Under the pieces are notes generated by a model. The model was not told the DNA's origin, made no database searches, and saw only the letters and a program-made list of their open reading frames with translations. DNA of 64,000 nucleotides from Lysobacterales bacterium (GTDB lineage Bacteria > Pseudomonadota > Gammaproteobacteria > Xanthomonadales > Rhodanobacteraceae), in contig JAFKNA010000021.1 of NCBI GenBank assembly GCA_017305135.1, positions 1 to 64,000 on the forward strand, written 5' to 3'. Below, piece by piece: positions 56,101 through 64,000 of this stretch. The first letter of the stretch is position 1. The number at the start of each line of letters is the position of its first letter. Position numbers and translations under genes: made by a program.

Positions 56101-56602
56101 GCCCGGTGGCGCGGTCGTAGCTCAGGATTTCCCGGTGCTGCTCGCGCACGGCGCGCTCGACCTCGACCAGGCCCTGCTCGGTGCGCACCCAGGTGCCGGC
56201 GGCGACGCAACCGGCCTTGAGTGTCAGCCCGGCCTCGTGCACCTTCTCCAGGATGTCGTCCATCGAGTCGTCGATGGTGCCGGAGACCGTGCAGTTGATG
56301 GTCGAGGTCTTGGGCTTGTGTTCCTGCGCGCCCGCGTTGGAGGTGATGCGGCCGGCCGGGATCGCGCCGCGGCGCAGCGCCCACAGGAAGCGGCCGTGCC
56401 AGTAGTCGCGGGTTTCCGGGGTGGCCTCGACCTCGGAGAGTGCGCGGGCGATGCGCTGCCAGGTGTCGTCCACGGCCCCGTCGATCGGCGTGCCGTCCTT
56501 GGCCTTCAGGCGGTACTTCTTGTCCCAGATGTCCTCGGAAGCGGGCTGCAGGGGGATTTCCACCGCGCCGCGGGCGAGCGGCTCCAGACGTACCGTGTTC
56601 AT
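53138..56602 (-). CDS. nrdJ: Cobalamin-dependent ribonucleotide reductase NrdJ (intein-containing precursor)
   Basis: The 1154-residue precursor is a class II reductase of 715 residues split by a 439-residue intein. The exteins have TINCTVSGT (first active-site Cys), GCGIGYEFSTLRPRG rebuilt by splicing, the finger-loop NPCGEQPLPPYGSC with NxCxE, and the phosphate loop APTGTIS. It reduces ribonucleotides using adenosylcobalamin and works with or without oxygen. An excellent GGGAGG SD precedes the ATG. An NrdR-box-like site is about 105 bases upstream. Activity in vivo should depend on splicing. Confidence 0.96.
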   Translation of the reverse strand: MNTVRLEPLARGAVEIPLQPASEDIWDKKYRLKAKDGTPIDGAVDDTWQRIARALSEVEATPETRDYWHGRFLWALRRGAIPAGRITSNAGAQEHKPKTSTINCTVSGTIDDSMDDILEKVHEAGLTLKAGCVAAGTWVRTEQGLVEVERAVREQHREILSYDRATGRFEMRPILRHLTVRVPREENIELIAGGVSLKTSTKHPVLVHRGGRYRYVRADEVHGEDALVQHRLAWQGDAAAASPAWFAGAHLGDGSAYTKRVRYKAGDGAWARRAQALGQRLVFKIRAAEREVVERYAAFFEATFGARAQVAAATTVNGTPVWDYTVASFRASRAAQLIDHQTGRKAAHLHVPEWIRRAPEQAFLPFLAGLLDTDGSICRERGSATLATCSIGFAEELRSLLGLFGVHAGITMRQPRSHELAGHEVHDSGVMLKISDSAFLKQVARYMADTGKRARIARHASQSGQYDRYRLPQVLGEALTAESADLGHAERQQLGYYHGYHQRTTISRIWLDRWEERFPHLQPLIALARQLRPLEAVHRGLDLDETFYDFEVEGHNNYLAGNHGLVVIHNCGIGYEFSTLRPRGAYVSGAGAYTSGPLSFMDIYDKMCFTVSSAGGRRGAQMGTFDVSHPDVKEFIKAKREDGRLRQFNLSLLVTDGFMEAVEGDGDWPLVFPVHVKEQHEIDLDDPAQVVWRDWPTHRNYVVRDDGLVACKIYGHVRARHLWDMIMVSTYDYAEPGFILIDRVNEMNNNWWCEDIRATNPCGEQPLPPYGSCLLGSVNLTKFVRDPFGPKARFDWDEYKEVVRVFTRMLDNVVEINGLPLEQQRAEIESKRRHGMGFLGLGSTLTMLKHRYGSQEAVAFTEDVSREMALAGWEVALALAKEKGPAPILAREYEVTGEMLRKRPEMAADGWKVGDAIPGRVLHAKYSRYMQQVAEVAPELVAELAETGARFTHHSSIAPTGTISLSLANNASNGIEPSFAHHYSRNVIREGRKTKEKVEVLSYELLAYRELINAKAMPFSSEPGEKLPDYFVAADDISPTEHVDIQAAAQKWVDSSISKTANVPTEYPYEDFKDIYRYAWRQGLKGCTTFRFNPEAFQGVLVKEQDLANTTYRFELDDGSVVEVKGNEEIEYDGETHTAANLFDALKEGYYGKF
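54893..56209 (-). other. Intein with LAGLIDADG homing endonuclease (439 aa) within nrdJ
   Basis: The intein starts with Cys1 (CVAAGTWV) after extein LTLKAG and ends VVIHN before Cys+1 of CGIGYEFS. Block B TSTKH (about 68-72) and the C-terminal GHNNYLAGN...VVIHN block are intact. The endonuclease region has both dodecapeptides, WFAGAHLGDG (about 114-123) and FLAGLLDTDG (about 235-244), with their acidic residues, so it could still be an active homing enzyme. It interrupts the glycine-rich substrate loop, a typical conserved intein site. Confidence 0.95.
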
Positions 56603-56706
56603 CGTTTTCCTCCCGGAAAGGCCGTCAGGGCGGCCCATCGCGTCCATTTACGCGGGACATCCGGCTCCGCGCCAACCCAACCTGTGGGATCATCACGCGC
56701 TGCCGG

Positions 56707-56722
56707 ACACAAGATGTTGTAA
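56707..56722 (-). promoter_or_regulatory. NrdR-box-like site upstream of nrdJ
   Basis: Leftward TTACAACATCTTGTGT agrees with a typical NrdR box (ACACTATATCTTGTGT) at 12 of 16 positions. NrdR boxes usually come in pairs about 31 bases apart; I find no second copy, which weakens the call. Confidence 0.4.
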
Positions 56723-56878
56723 GCGGGTGAAACTTACCGCCGCAGCGGCGGCGGCGCAAGGGCACAGTTCGGCGTGCTGTGCCGGCCCTCCTCGGAGACC
56801 GCGCCGGACTTGCGATTGGGACCATGCAGCCCGATTTGCGAGACTTGCACCCGCGCCAGCCGCCCAAGGAAACCGCCG

Positions 56879-58258
56879 ATGCCGATCCTGCCCAGCCCCG
56901 CCGCCCGAGTCGCGCACCGGGTGTTCGCATTCGCCTTCTGCGCCGCACTCGCCGGCGGCGCCACCGCCGCACTGCCGCCGGCGGTGGACCAGCAGGCCCT
57001 GCCCTCGCTGGCGCCGATGCTGGAACGGGTCACCCCGACGGTGGTCAACATCGCCTCGCGCACCCGCGTGGCGGTGCGCAACCCTTATTTCGACGATCCG
57101 ATCTTTCGGCGCTTCTTCGGCCTCCCCAACACGCCGCGCGAGCAGGTGCAGCAGTCGCTGGGCTCCGGCGTGGTCGTGGATGCCGGGAAAGGTTACGTAC
57201 TGACCAACAACCACGTGGTGCAGGGCGCCGACGACATCGAGGTCACGGTCGCCGCCGGCCAGACCTTCAAGGCCAAGGTACTCGGCACGGACCCGGACAC
57301 CGACCTCGCCGTGCTGCAGATCCCGGCGCAGAACCTCGTCGCGCTGCCGGTGGCCGATTCCTCGAAGCTGCGCGTCGGCGACTTCGTGGTCGCCATCGGC
57401 GAACCCTTCGGCCTCGGCCAGACCGTGACCTCCGGCATCGTCTCCGCGCTCGGCCGCACCGGCGTGCGCGGCGCCGGCTACCAGAACTTCATCCAGACCG
57501 ACGCCTCGATCAACCCCGGCAACTCCGGCGGGCCGCTGGTGAACCTGCGCGGCGAGATGATCGGCATCAACTCGATGATCTATTCGCCCTCCGGTGGCAA
57601 CGTCGGCATCGGTTTCGCCATCCCTTCCAACCTCGCCATGGATGTGATGCGCCAGCTGGTAGCGAGCGGCCACGTCAAGCGCGGCGTGCTCGGCGTCGAG
57701 GTGCAGGACGTCACGCCGCGGATCGCCGAACTGTTCGGCCTCAAAGACCACCGCGGCGCCGTGGTCACGCGCGTGCGCGCCGGCTCGCCGGCGGAATCGG
57801 CGGGACTGCACACCGGCGACGTGATCGTCGCCGTGAACGGACAGGTGGTGAACGGCGAGCATGACCTGCGCAACATCGAGGGCCTCACCGCGGCGGGCAC
57901 CAGCGTCGCGGTCGGGCTGATCCGCGATGGCAAGCGCATGGTGATCGACACCGAGCTGAAGCCCACGCCGATCCGCACCGTCAAGGGTGCCACGCTCGAC
58001 CCGCGCCTGGCCGGCATCGAGTTTTCCGACCTCGACGACAGCCAGCGTCAGCGGGGCATCGGCGGCGTGGTGGTGTCGCGCATCGGCAGTTCCAGCCGCG
58101 GCTACCAGTCGGGCCTGCGCGAAGGCGACATCATCGTGGCGGTGAACCGCCGCGACCTCGCCGGCATGCCCGACTTCAGCCAGCTCGCCGGCGCGCGCTC
58201 GCGCCAGTTGCTGCTCACGCTGCTGCGCGGGGAGGAACTCTACTACCTCATCCTCTGA
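56879..58258 (+). CDS. degQ: DegP/DegQ-type periplasmic serine protease
   Basis: The 459-residue precursor has a signal peptide (about residues 1-30), a trypsin-like domain with the triad His in TNNHVV, Asp in DTDLAV and Ser in NPGNSGGP, and two PDZ domains (about 265-355 and 370-455). It degrades or refolds misfolded periplasmic proteins. DegQ rather than DegP is suggested by the short Q-linker region, but this is tentative. An AAGGA SD lies before the ATG; nrdJ is divergent. Confidence 0.92.
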   Translation: MPILPSPAARVAHRVFAFAFCAALAGGATAALPPAVDQQALPSLAPMLERVTPTVVNIASRTRVAVRNPYFDDPIFRRFFGLPNTPREQVQQSLGSGVVVDAGKGYVLTNNHVVQGADDIEVTVAAGQTFKAKVLGTDPDTDLAVLQIPAQNLVALPVADSSKLRVGDFVVAIGEPFGLGQTVTSGIVSALGRTGVRGAGYQNFIQTDASINPGNSGGPLVNLRGEMIGINSMIYSPSGGNVGIGFAIPSNLAMDVMRQLVASGHVKRGVLGVEVQDVTPRIAELFGLKDHRGAVVTRVRAGSPAESAGLHTGDVIVAVNGQVVNGEHDLRNIEGLTAAGTSVAVGLIRDGKRMVIDTELKPTPIRTVKGATLDPRLAGIEFSDLDDSQRQRGIGGVVVSRIGSSSRGYQSGLREGDIIVAVNRRDLAGMPDFSQLAGARSRQLLLTLLRGEELYYLIL

Positions 58259-58325
58259 CGCCGCCGAAGCCCCGCCGTGGTAGAGTGGCGCCGGCATTTT
58301 TCCCCGCGTGGTAGGTACATACATC

Positions 58326-59483
58326 ATGTTGCTGTCATCCCGCCTCATCGCCGCCGCCGCGCTCGCGTGCCTGGTCGGCACCCTTGCCATGCCGGCCACG
58401 GCCAGCGCCGCCGACGAGCTGATCTGGCGCGGCGACCAGGCCACCGGCCGCTCCATCATGAAGGACCTGGCCGCCGAATACGCGAAGCAGAAGCGCGGCA
58501 AGGTGGTGATGCAGCCGTTCAGCACCGTGTCGGGCCTGGACGCGGTGGCGCAGGGCAAGGCGGACCTCGCCGGCAGCGCGCGTGGCAGGGATGAGACGCG
58601 CCCGGAGGAGGCGAACCTGGAATTCCTGCCGGTGGCGCTGGATGCGGCGGTGATGATCACCCATCCAAGCAACCCGGTGCAGAACCTGACCATGCACCAG
58701 CTCTACGAGATCTATTTCGGACGCATCAACAACTGGAAGCAGCTCGGCGGGGCCGACAAGCCGATCAACCTGTACGCGATCGCCGCGCCCCTCGACGGCA
58801 TCGAATACAGCCTGCGCGAGCTGGTGTTCAACAACGGCGGCAAGCGCGTCGCGGCGCCACGCCTGTACCTCAATACCATCGCGCTCGAGCAGGCGATCGC
58901 CATCGATCCGGCGGGCCTCGGCCTGTCCACCCTCGGTGGGGTGCATTCCAACACCGGCGTGCGCATGGTCAACGTCGAAGGCGTCACGCCGTCCACCGCG
59001 AGCGTCGCCGACGGCACCTATCCGCTGTTCATCACCCTCTACCTGGTCGAGCGCAACGACGATTTCCACCAGGACGTGATCGACCGCTTCCGCGAATTCC
59101 TGGCCACGCCCGGGGTGCGCGACATCGTCCGCAAGCACCAGCTGGTGCCCTACGGCGAGGTCGCCGACATCGCCGCCAAGCAGGAAGCGCGCCTCGCCTT
59201 CATCCAGGAGCGCATGCGCACCGAGAAGGAAGCGGCGCTCGCGCTGGCGGCCGCGGCGCCCGCACCGGTCGCGCCCGAGGGCGCCGAGCTGGCCGCCGCG
59301 GCGGCGCCGGCGCCTGCCCCGCAGGCCAGCGCACTGGTGCAGGACGGCGCCAAGCCCGCCGCCAAGCCTGCCAGTGCCCCGGCCAAGGCCAAGCCGGCCA
59401 AGGGCGCGACCAAGCCGGTGGCGGACGCGACCACCACCCCGGCCTCGAGCGGCGCCGGCGCGTCCGGTGCCGCCGGGGGCTGA
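58326..59483 (+). CDS. PstS-like phosphate-binding protein with Ala/Pro-rich tail
   Basis: The 385-residue precursor has a signal peptide (about residues 1-28) and a PBP-like type II binding domain: an N-terminal GRSIMKDLAAEY, AGSARGRDE and an inter-lobe segment with ITLYLVERN. It resembles PstS but the usual phosphate-loop TGS is not obvious. From about residue 300 a coiled-coil-like stretch and about 80 residues of Ala/Pro/Lys repeats follow, unusual for PstS. No pstCAB is next to it. It starts 67 bases after degQ. Confidence 0.78.
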   Translation: MLLSSRLIAAAALACLVGTLAMPATASAADELIWRGDQATGRSIMKDLAAEYAKQKRGKVVMQPFSTVSGLDAVAQGKADLAGSARGRDETRPEEANLEFLPVALDAAVMITHPSNPVQNLTMHQLYEIYFGRINNWKQLGGADKPINLYAIAAPLDGIEYSLRELVFNNGGKRVAAPRLYLNTIALEQAIAIDPAGLGLSTLGGVHSNTGVRMVNVEGVTPSTASVADGTYPLFITLYLVERNDDFHQDVIDRFREFLATPGVRDIVRKHQLVPYGEVADIAAKQEARLAFIQERMRTEKEAALALAAAAPAPVAPEGAELAAAAAPAPAPQASALVQDGAKPAAKPASAPAKAKPAKGATKPVADATTTPASSGAGASGAAGG

Positions 59484-59598
59484 AGCCCGCGCGCGGACGT
59501 CCGCCATCGCCCCGGCGCATACGCCCGGCGGGCGGACGACGGAGGGCCGCCCGATGCGCAACGCCCCTGGGGCGCCGGGCGGCCGCGATGATCCGCCG

Positions 59599-60324
59599 AT
59601 GTCGATCCTCGCGATCTCGCTCGACCTCGACGACACGCTGTGGCCGGTGGCGCCGGCGATCAGCGCGGCCGAGGAAGCGCTCGACGCCTGGTTGCGGCGC
59701 CACCACGCCGAGGTTGCGCGGCGCTGGCCGCTGCAGGCCCTGCGCGAACTGCGCGAGGACATCGCCGCGCGCCATCCGCATCTCGCCCACGACTTCACCG
59801 CGCAACGCCGGCTGACCCTGGCGCAGGCCTTCGGCGCCTGCGGCTTCGGCGACGAGCACGTCGAGGAGGCCTACGAGGTCTATTTTGCTGCGCGCAACCG
59901 CGTCGAGTGCTACGCCGATGCGATTCCGGCGCTGGTGGCGCTGGCGGCGCGGCTGCCCGTCGTCAGCATTTCCAACGGCAACGCCGACCTCGAACGCATC
60001 GGCCTGCGCGGCCACTTCGCACACTGCATCTCGGCCCGCGAGGAAGGCGTCGCCAAGCCGCATCCGGCGATTTTCCTGGGCGCCTGCGCGCGACTCGGCA
60101 TCGATCCGGCGCACGTACTGCACGTCGGCGACGATCCGTTGCTGGATGTCGCCGGAGCGCAGCGCGCCGGCCTGCGCGCCGCCTGGCTCAACCGCAGCGA
60201 TGCGGCACCGGTCGAAGGCGTCGAGCCGGACCTCGTGGTGCGCGATCTCGGCGAGCTGCTGCACTGGCTGGACGGCCACGCCGAGGGCACCGACGCGCGC
60301 GCTGTCCCGGTTCCCGCCGGCTAA
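59599..60324 (+). CDS. HAD-superfamily hydrolase
   Basis: The 241-residue protein has HAD motif I DLDDTLWP (Asp nucleophile), motif II ISNGN, the Lys in GVAKPHP and motif IV HVGDDPLLDVAGA. It lies with the YigB/FMN-phosphatase-like subfamily (HAD IA). Substrate unknown, cytosolic. An ATG 15 codons upstream is in frame; the one used sits directly before the motif. Followed closely by the aminopeptidase gene. Confidence 0.87.
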   Translation: MSILAISLDLDDTLWPVAPAISAAEEALDAWLRRHHAEVARRWPLQALRELREDIAARHPHLAHDFTAQRRLTLAQAFGACGFGDEHVEEAYEVYFAARNRVECYADAIPALVALAARLPVVSISNGNADLERIGLRGHFAHCISAREEGVAKPHPAIFLGACARLGIDPAHVLHVGDDPLLDVAGAQRAGLRAAWLNRSDAAPVEGVEPDLVVRDLGELLHWLDGHAEGTDARAVPVPAG

Positions 60325-60383
60325 GTGCGTGCCGCGGCCCCGGGGCTTGCATCCACCGAACCCGTCCACAACAGGAATCCAGC

Positions 60384-61763
60384 ATGAACGCATGGCTCAG
60401 CCCCTCCGAAGCCGCCGCCGCGGTGCCGCTGATCGCCGTCGACGCCGACCATCTCGCCCGGCTCGCGGACGGCATGGGCGAGCCCGTGCGGCACTGGTGC
60501 GCGGCCAACGCCTTTGCCGGCGTGGCGGGAGAGGTGCTCCCTCTGCCGGCCGGCGACGGCGGCGTGGAAGCCATCCTGGCCGGCTGCAACCCGGCCGATC
60601 CCCTGCGCGCGCTCGCCCACCTGCCGTTGCGGCTGCCGGCCGGCGGCGCCTATCGGCTGGATTCGCGCGGCCTCGCCCTGGACGCGGAGCAGGTGGCGCT
60701 GGGCTGGGCGCTCGGCGCCTACCGTTTCGGCCGCTACCGGGACGGCCGGGCACCGGCGCGGCTGCTGCTCGAGCCCGCCGTGGCCGGGCGCGCGCGGGCC
60801 ATGGCCGAAGCGGTCTACCATGTCCGCGACCTGGTCAACACGCCAACCGAAGACCTCGGGCCGGCCGAACTCGCCGACGAGGTCAGGGCGCTCGCCGGGC
60901 GCCACGGCGCCGAATACCGCGAATGGGTGGGCGACGAGCTGCTGGGCGAAGGCTTCCGCCTCGTCCACGCCGTCGGCCGCGCCAGCCATCGCGCACCGCG
61001 CCTGGCCATGCTGCAGGCCGGACCCGAGGATGCGCCCGGACTGGTGCTGGTCGGCAAGGGCGTCTGCTTCGATACCGGCGGCCTCGACGTCAAGGGCGGC
61101 GAGGGCATGCGCTGGATGAAGAAGGACATGGGCGGCGCGGCACACGCGATCGCCCTCGCCGGCCTGGTGCTGGACGCGAAGCTGCCGGTGCGGCTGACGC
61201 TGCTGGTGCCAGCGGTCGAGAACGCCATCGCCGGCAACGCCTTCCGCCCGGGCGAGGTCATCGTCGCGCGCAGCGGCCTCAGCGTGGAGATCGACAACAC
61301 CGACGCCGAGGGACGGCTGATCCTGGCCGACGCGCTGGACTACGCGCGCAGCCTCGATCCGGACCTGGTCCTCGACTTCGCCACCCTCACCGGCGCCGCG
61401 CGCGTGGCGCTGGGCCCGGAGCTGCCGGCCCTGTTCAGCAATCGCGACGATATTGCCGCCGGCCTGCTCGACGCCGCGGCGGCGACCCGCGATCCGCTCT
61501 GGCGCATGCCGCTGTGGCGTCCCTACCTGACCATGCTGGAATCCGACATCGCCACGCTCGCCAACTCCGGCGGCTCGCGCAAGGCCGGCGCGATCACCGC
61601 GGCGCTGTTCCTGGAGCGGTTCGTCGGCGACCAGGTTCCCTGGGCGCACCTGGACGTGTACGCCTGGAACGACAGCCCGCGCCCGGGCCACCCGCGCGGC
61701 GGCGAGGCCCAGGGGCTGCGCGCGTATTTCGAGTTCCTGCTGCGGCGCTACGGCAGCGCCTGA
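60384..61763 (+). CDS. Leucyl aminopeptidase family protein (M17)
   Basis: The 459-residue protein has the two-metal M17 site: GKGVCFDTGGLDVKGG (Lys and Asp ligands), MKKDMGGAA (catalytic Lys, Asp), and NTDAEGRLILADAL (Asp/Glu ligands, Arg). The N-terminal domain is shorter than in PepA, as in the PepA-like subgroup of Xanthomonadaceae. It removes N-terminal residues from peptides in the cytosol. A CAGGA SD precedes the ATG. Confidence 0.92.
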   Translation: MNAWLSPSEAAAAVPLIAVDADHLARLADGMGEPVRHWCAANAFAGVAGEVLPLPAGDGGVEAILAGCNPADPLRALAHLPLRLPAGGAYRLDSRGLALDAEQVALGWALGAYRFGRYRDGRAPARLLLEPAVAGRARAMAEAVYHVRDLVNTPTEDLGPAELADEVRALAGRHGAEYREWVGDELLGEGFRLVHAVGRASHRAPRLAMLQAGPEDAPGLVLVGKGVCFDTGGLDVKGGEGMRWMKKDMGGAAHAIALAGLVLDAKLPVRLTLLVPAVENAIAGNAFRPGEVIVARSGLSVEIDNTDAEGRLILADALDYARSLDPDLVLDFATLTGAARVALGPELPALFSNRDDIAAGLLDAAAATRDPLWRMPLWRPYLTMLESDIATLANSGGSRKAGAITAALFLERFVGDQVPWAHLDVYAWNDSPRPGHPRGGEAQGLRAYFEFLLRRYGSA

Positions 61764-61796
61764 CGGGCGCGCCGGGGCCGGCGGGGCCGGGTCCAC

Positions 61797-62674
61797 TCAG
61801 CCGGTCTGTTCGCCCAGCGCCGCCCCGCACTGGCGGCAGAAGCGCGCCTCGGCATCGTGGCCGCGCGTGCCGCATGCCGTGCATTGCCGGTGCAGGCGCG
61901 CATGGGTGATGGTGCTGCTGAGCTCGGCGGCGTAGATTCCGGTCGGGACGGCGATGATGCCGTAGCCGATCAGGATCATGATCGAGGTGATGAACTGGCC
62001 GATGCCGGTGGCCGGCGTCATGTCGCCGAAACCCACCGTGGCAATGGTCACGGTCGCCCAGTACATCGCGCGCGGGATGCTGGTGAAGCCGTTCTCGGGA
62101 CCCTCCACCAGGTACATGATCGCGCCGAACACCGAGATCAGCACCAGCATGGTGGCGATGAAGACGAAGATCTTGCGCCGGCTGCGCACCAGCGCATCGC
62201 GCATCTGCTCGGCCGCGCCGACGTAGCGCACCAGCTTGAGCACCCGGAACACGCGCAGGATGCGCAGCGCGCGGATGCCGATCAGCTGCTCGGTGCCGGT
62301 CAGCACCAGGCTGACCAGGGTTGGCAGGATGGCGAGCAGGTCGACCAGGCCGAAGAAGCTCCGCGCATAGCGCAGCGGCCGGCTGACCACCACCAGCCGC
62401 AGCACGTATTCCACGGCGAACAGGATCACGAAGATCCATTCGGCGATGCGCAGTAGAGCACCGTAGCGCGCGTGCACCGCCGCCACGCTGTCCAGCATGG
62501 TGACGATCACGCTGGCCACGATGGCGACGATCAGCGCCGTGTCGAAGGCGCGTCCGGCCGCCGTGTCGGTGCCGAAGACGATCTCGAAGACGCGCCGGCG
62601 CCAGCCGGTGGCGGCGGCCGGCTGCAGGTGCGGATCGCGCCGGCGCGCCTGCGTCGGCGGCGGGCGCGCGGCAC

Positions 62675-62678
<4 letters not shown>
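61797..62678 (-). CDS. Voltage-gated potassium channel with C-terminal zinc ribbon
   Basis: The 293-residue protein has six helices: S4 with an arginine every third residue ([18 protein letters not shown]), S5, the selectivity filter TVGFGD (Phe in place of Tyr) and S6. After S6 comes a cytosolic CTACG...CRQCG zinc ribbon. It should be a Kv-type K+ channel, perhaps with metal- or redox-controlled gating. The GTG start overlaps the hemL stop (GTGA), so the two genes are coupled. Confidence 0.88.
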
Positions 62679-63958
<1,280 letters not shown>

Positions 63959-64000
63959 GGCGTTCCCGGACTGGAGGGATGGACGCGTGCCCGCGGGCGG

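Noticed and set aside
56693..58693. 666-codon open frame antisense to degQ
   Set aside because: It is a mirror of the protease gene in GC-rich DNA; its translation has no recognisable domain and its codon pattern is that of a reverse frame.

Overview
The window is very GC-rich (roughly 70 %) DNA densely packed with genes on both strands. It most resembles a gammaproteobacterium of the Xanthomonadales/Lysobacterales. Pointers to that lineage are azurin behind an FNR/ANR-type site, a split cobalamin-dependent ribonucleotide reductase (NrdJ plus a separate NrdJb), the DUF1615 lipoprotein, and extragenic palindromes of the GTGGGAGCG type. This placement is inference from gene content. No rRNA, tRNA, CRISPR array or intact insertion sequence was recognised.

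Layout. 0.1-3.7 kb: a tightly overlapping ABC operon of the GldA/GldF/GldG kind with a fourth small membrane protein. 3.8-16.7 kb: lipid, envelope and housekeeping genes (fatty acid desaturase, PEBP-like protein, PQQ-type sugar dehydrogenase, TPR protein, YheT-type hydrolase, PlsC-like acyltransferase, Ycf46-like AAA ATPase, Na+/H+ antiporter, a RES/Xre toxin-antitoxin pair, DUF1615 lipoprotein, EamA transporter). 16.8-21.7 kb: BtuF-like cobalamin-binding protein, azurin, and a translationally coupled PIG-L deacetylase / glycosyltransferase / acetyltransferase operon.

21.7-28.4 kb is the most unusual stretch. It is an island of small stress-type genes: a helical unknown, DUF4142, an exported EF-hand protein, an ABC1/UbiB-like kinase, hemerythrin with a histone-H1-like tail, a small [13 protein letters not shown] protein, metallothionein and pirin. 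Six of its transcription units have an upstream element with sigma-54 (-24/-12) geometry, two of them perfect matches. A 17-bp palindrome sits midway between two of these promoters. I propose this as an uncharacterised RpoN-dependent stress regulon.

28.4-32.6 kb: decayed IS30-type transposase DNA followed by two genes of visibly lower GC (2OG-Fe(II) oxygenase and an LTA-synthase-like phosphotransferase), probably a transferred segment. 32.7-50.6 kb: SulP transporter, pyruvate dehydrogenase E2 and E3, a divergent FHA-GGDEF / Ser-Thr kinase pair, exported peroxiredoxin, DNA polymerase IV, prolyl oligopeptidase, a persulfide-dioxygenase-like metallohydrolase and a slipin/NfeD operon. 50.6-56.6 kb: nrdJb, an H1-like gene, and nrdJ interrupted by a 439-residue intein with both LAGLIDADG motifs. 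56.9-64 kb: DegP/DegQ-type protease, PstS-like protein, HAD hydrolase, M17 aminopeptidase, a voltage-gated K+ channel, and hemL.
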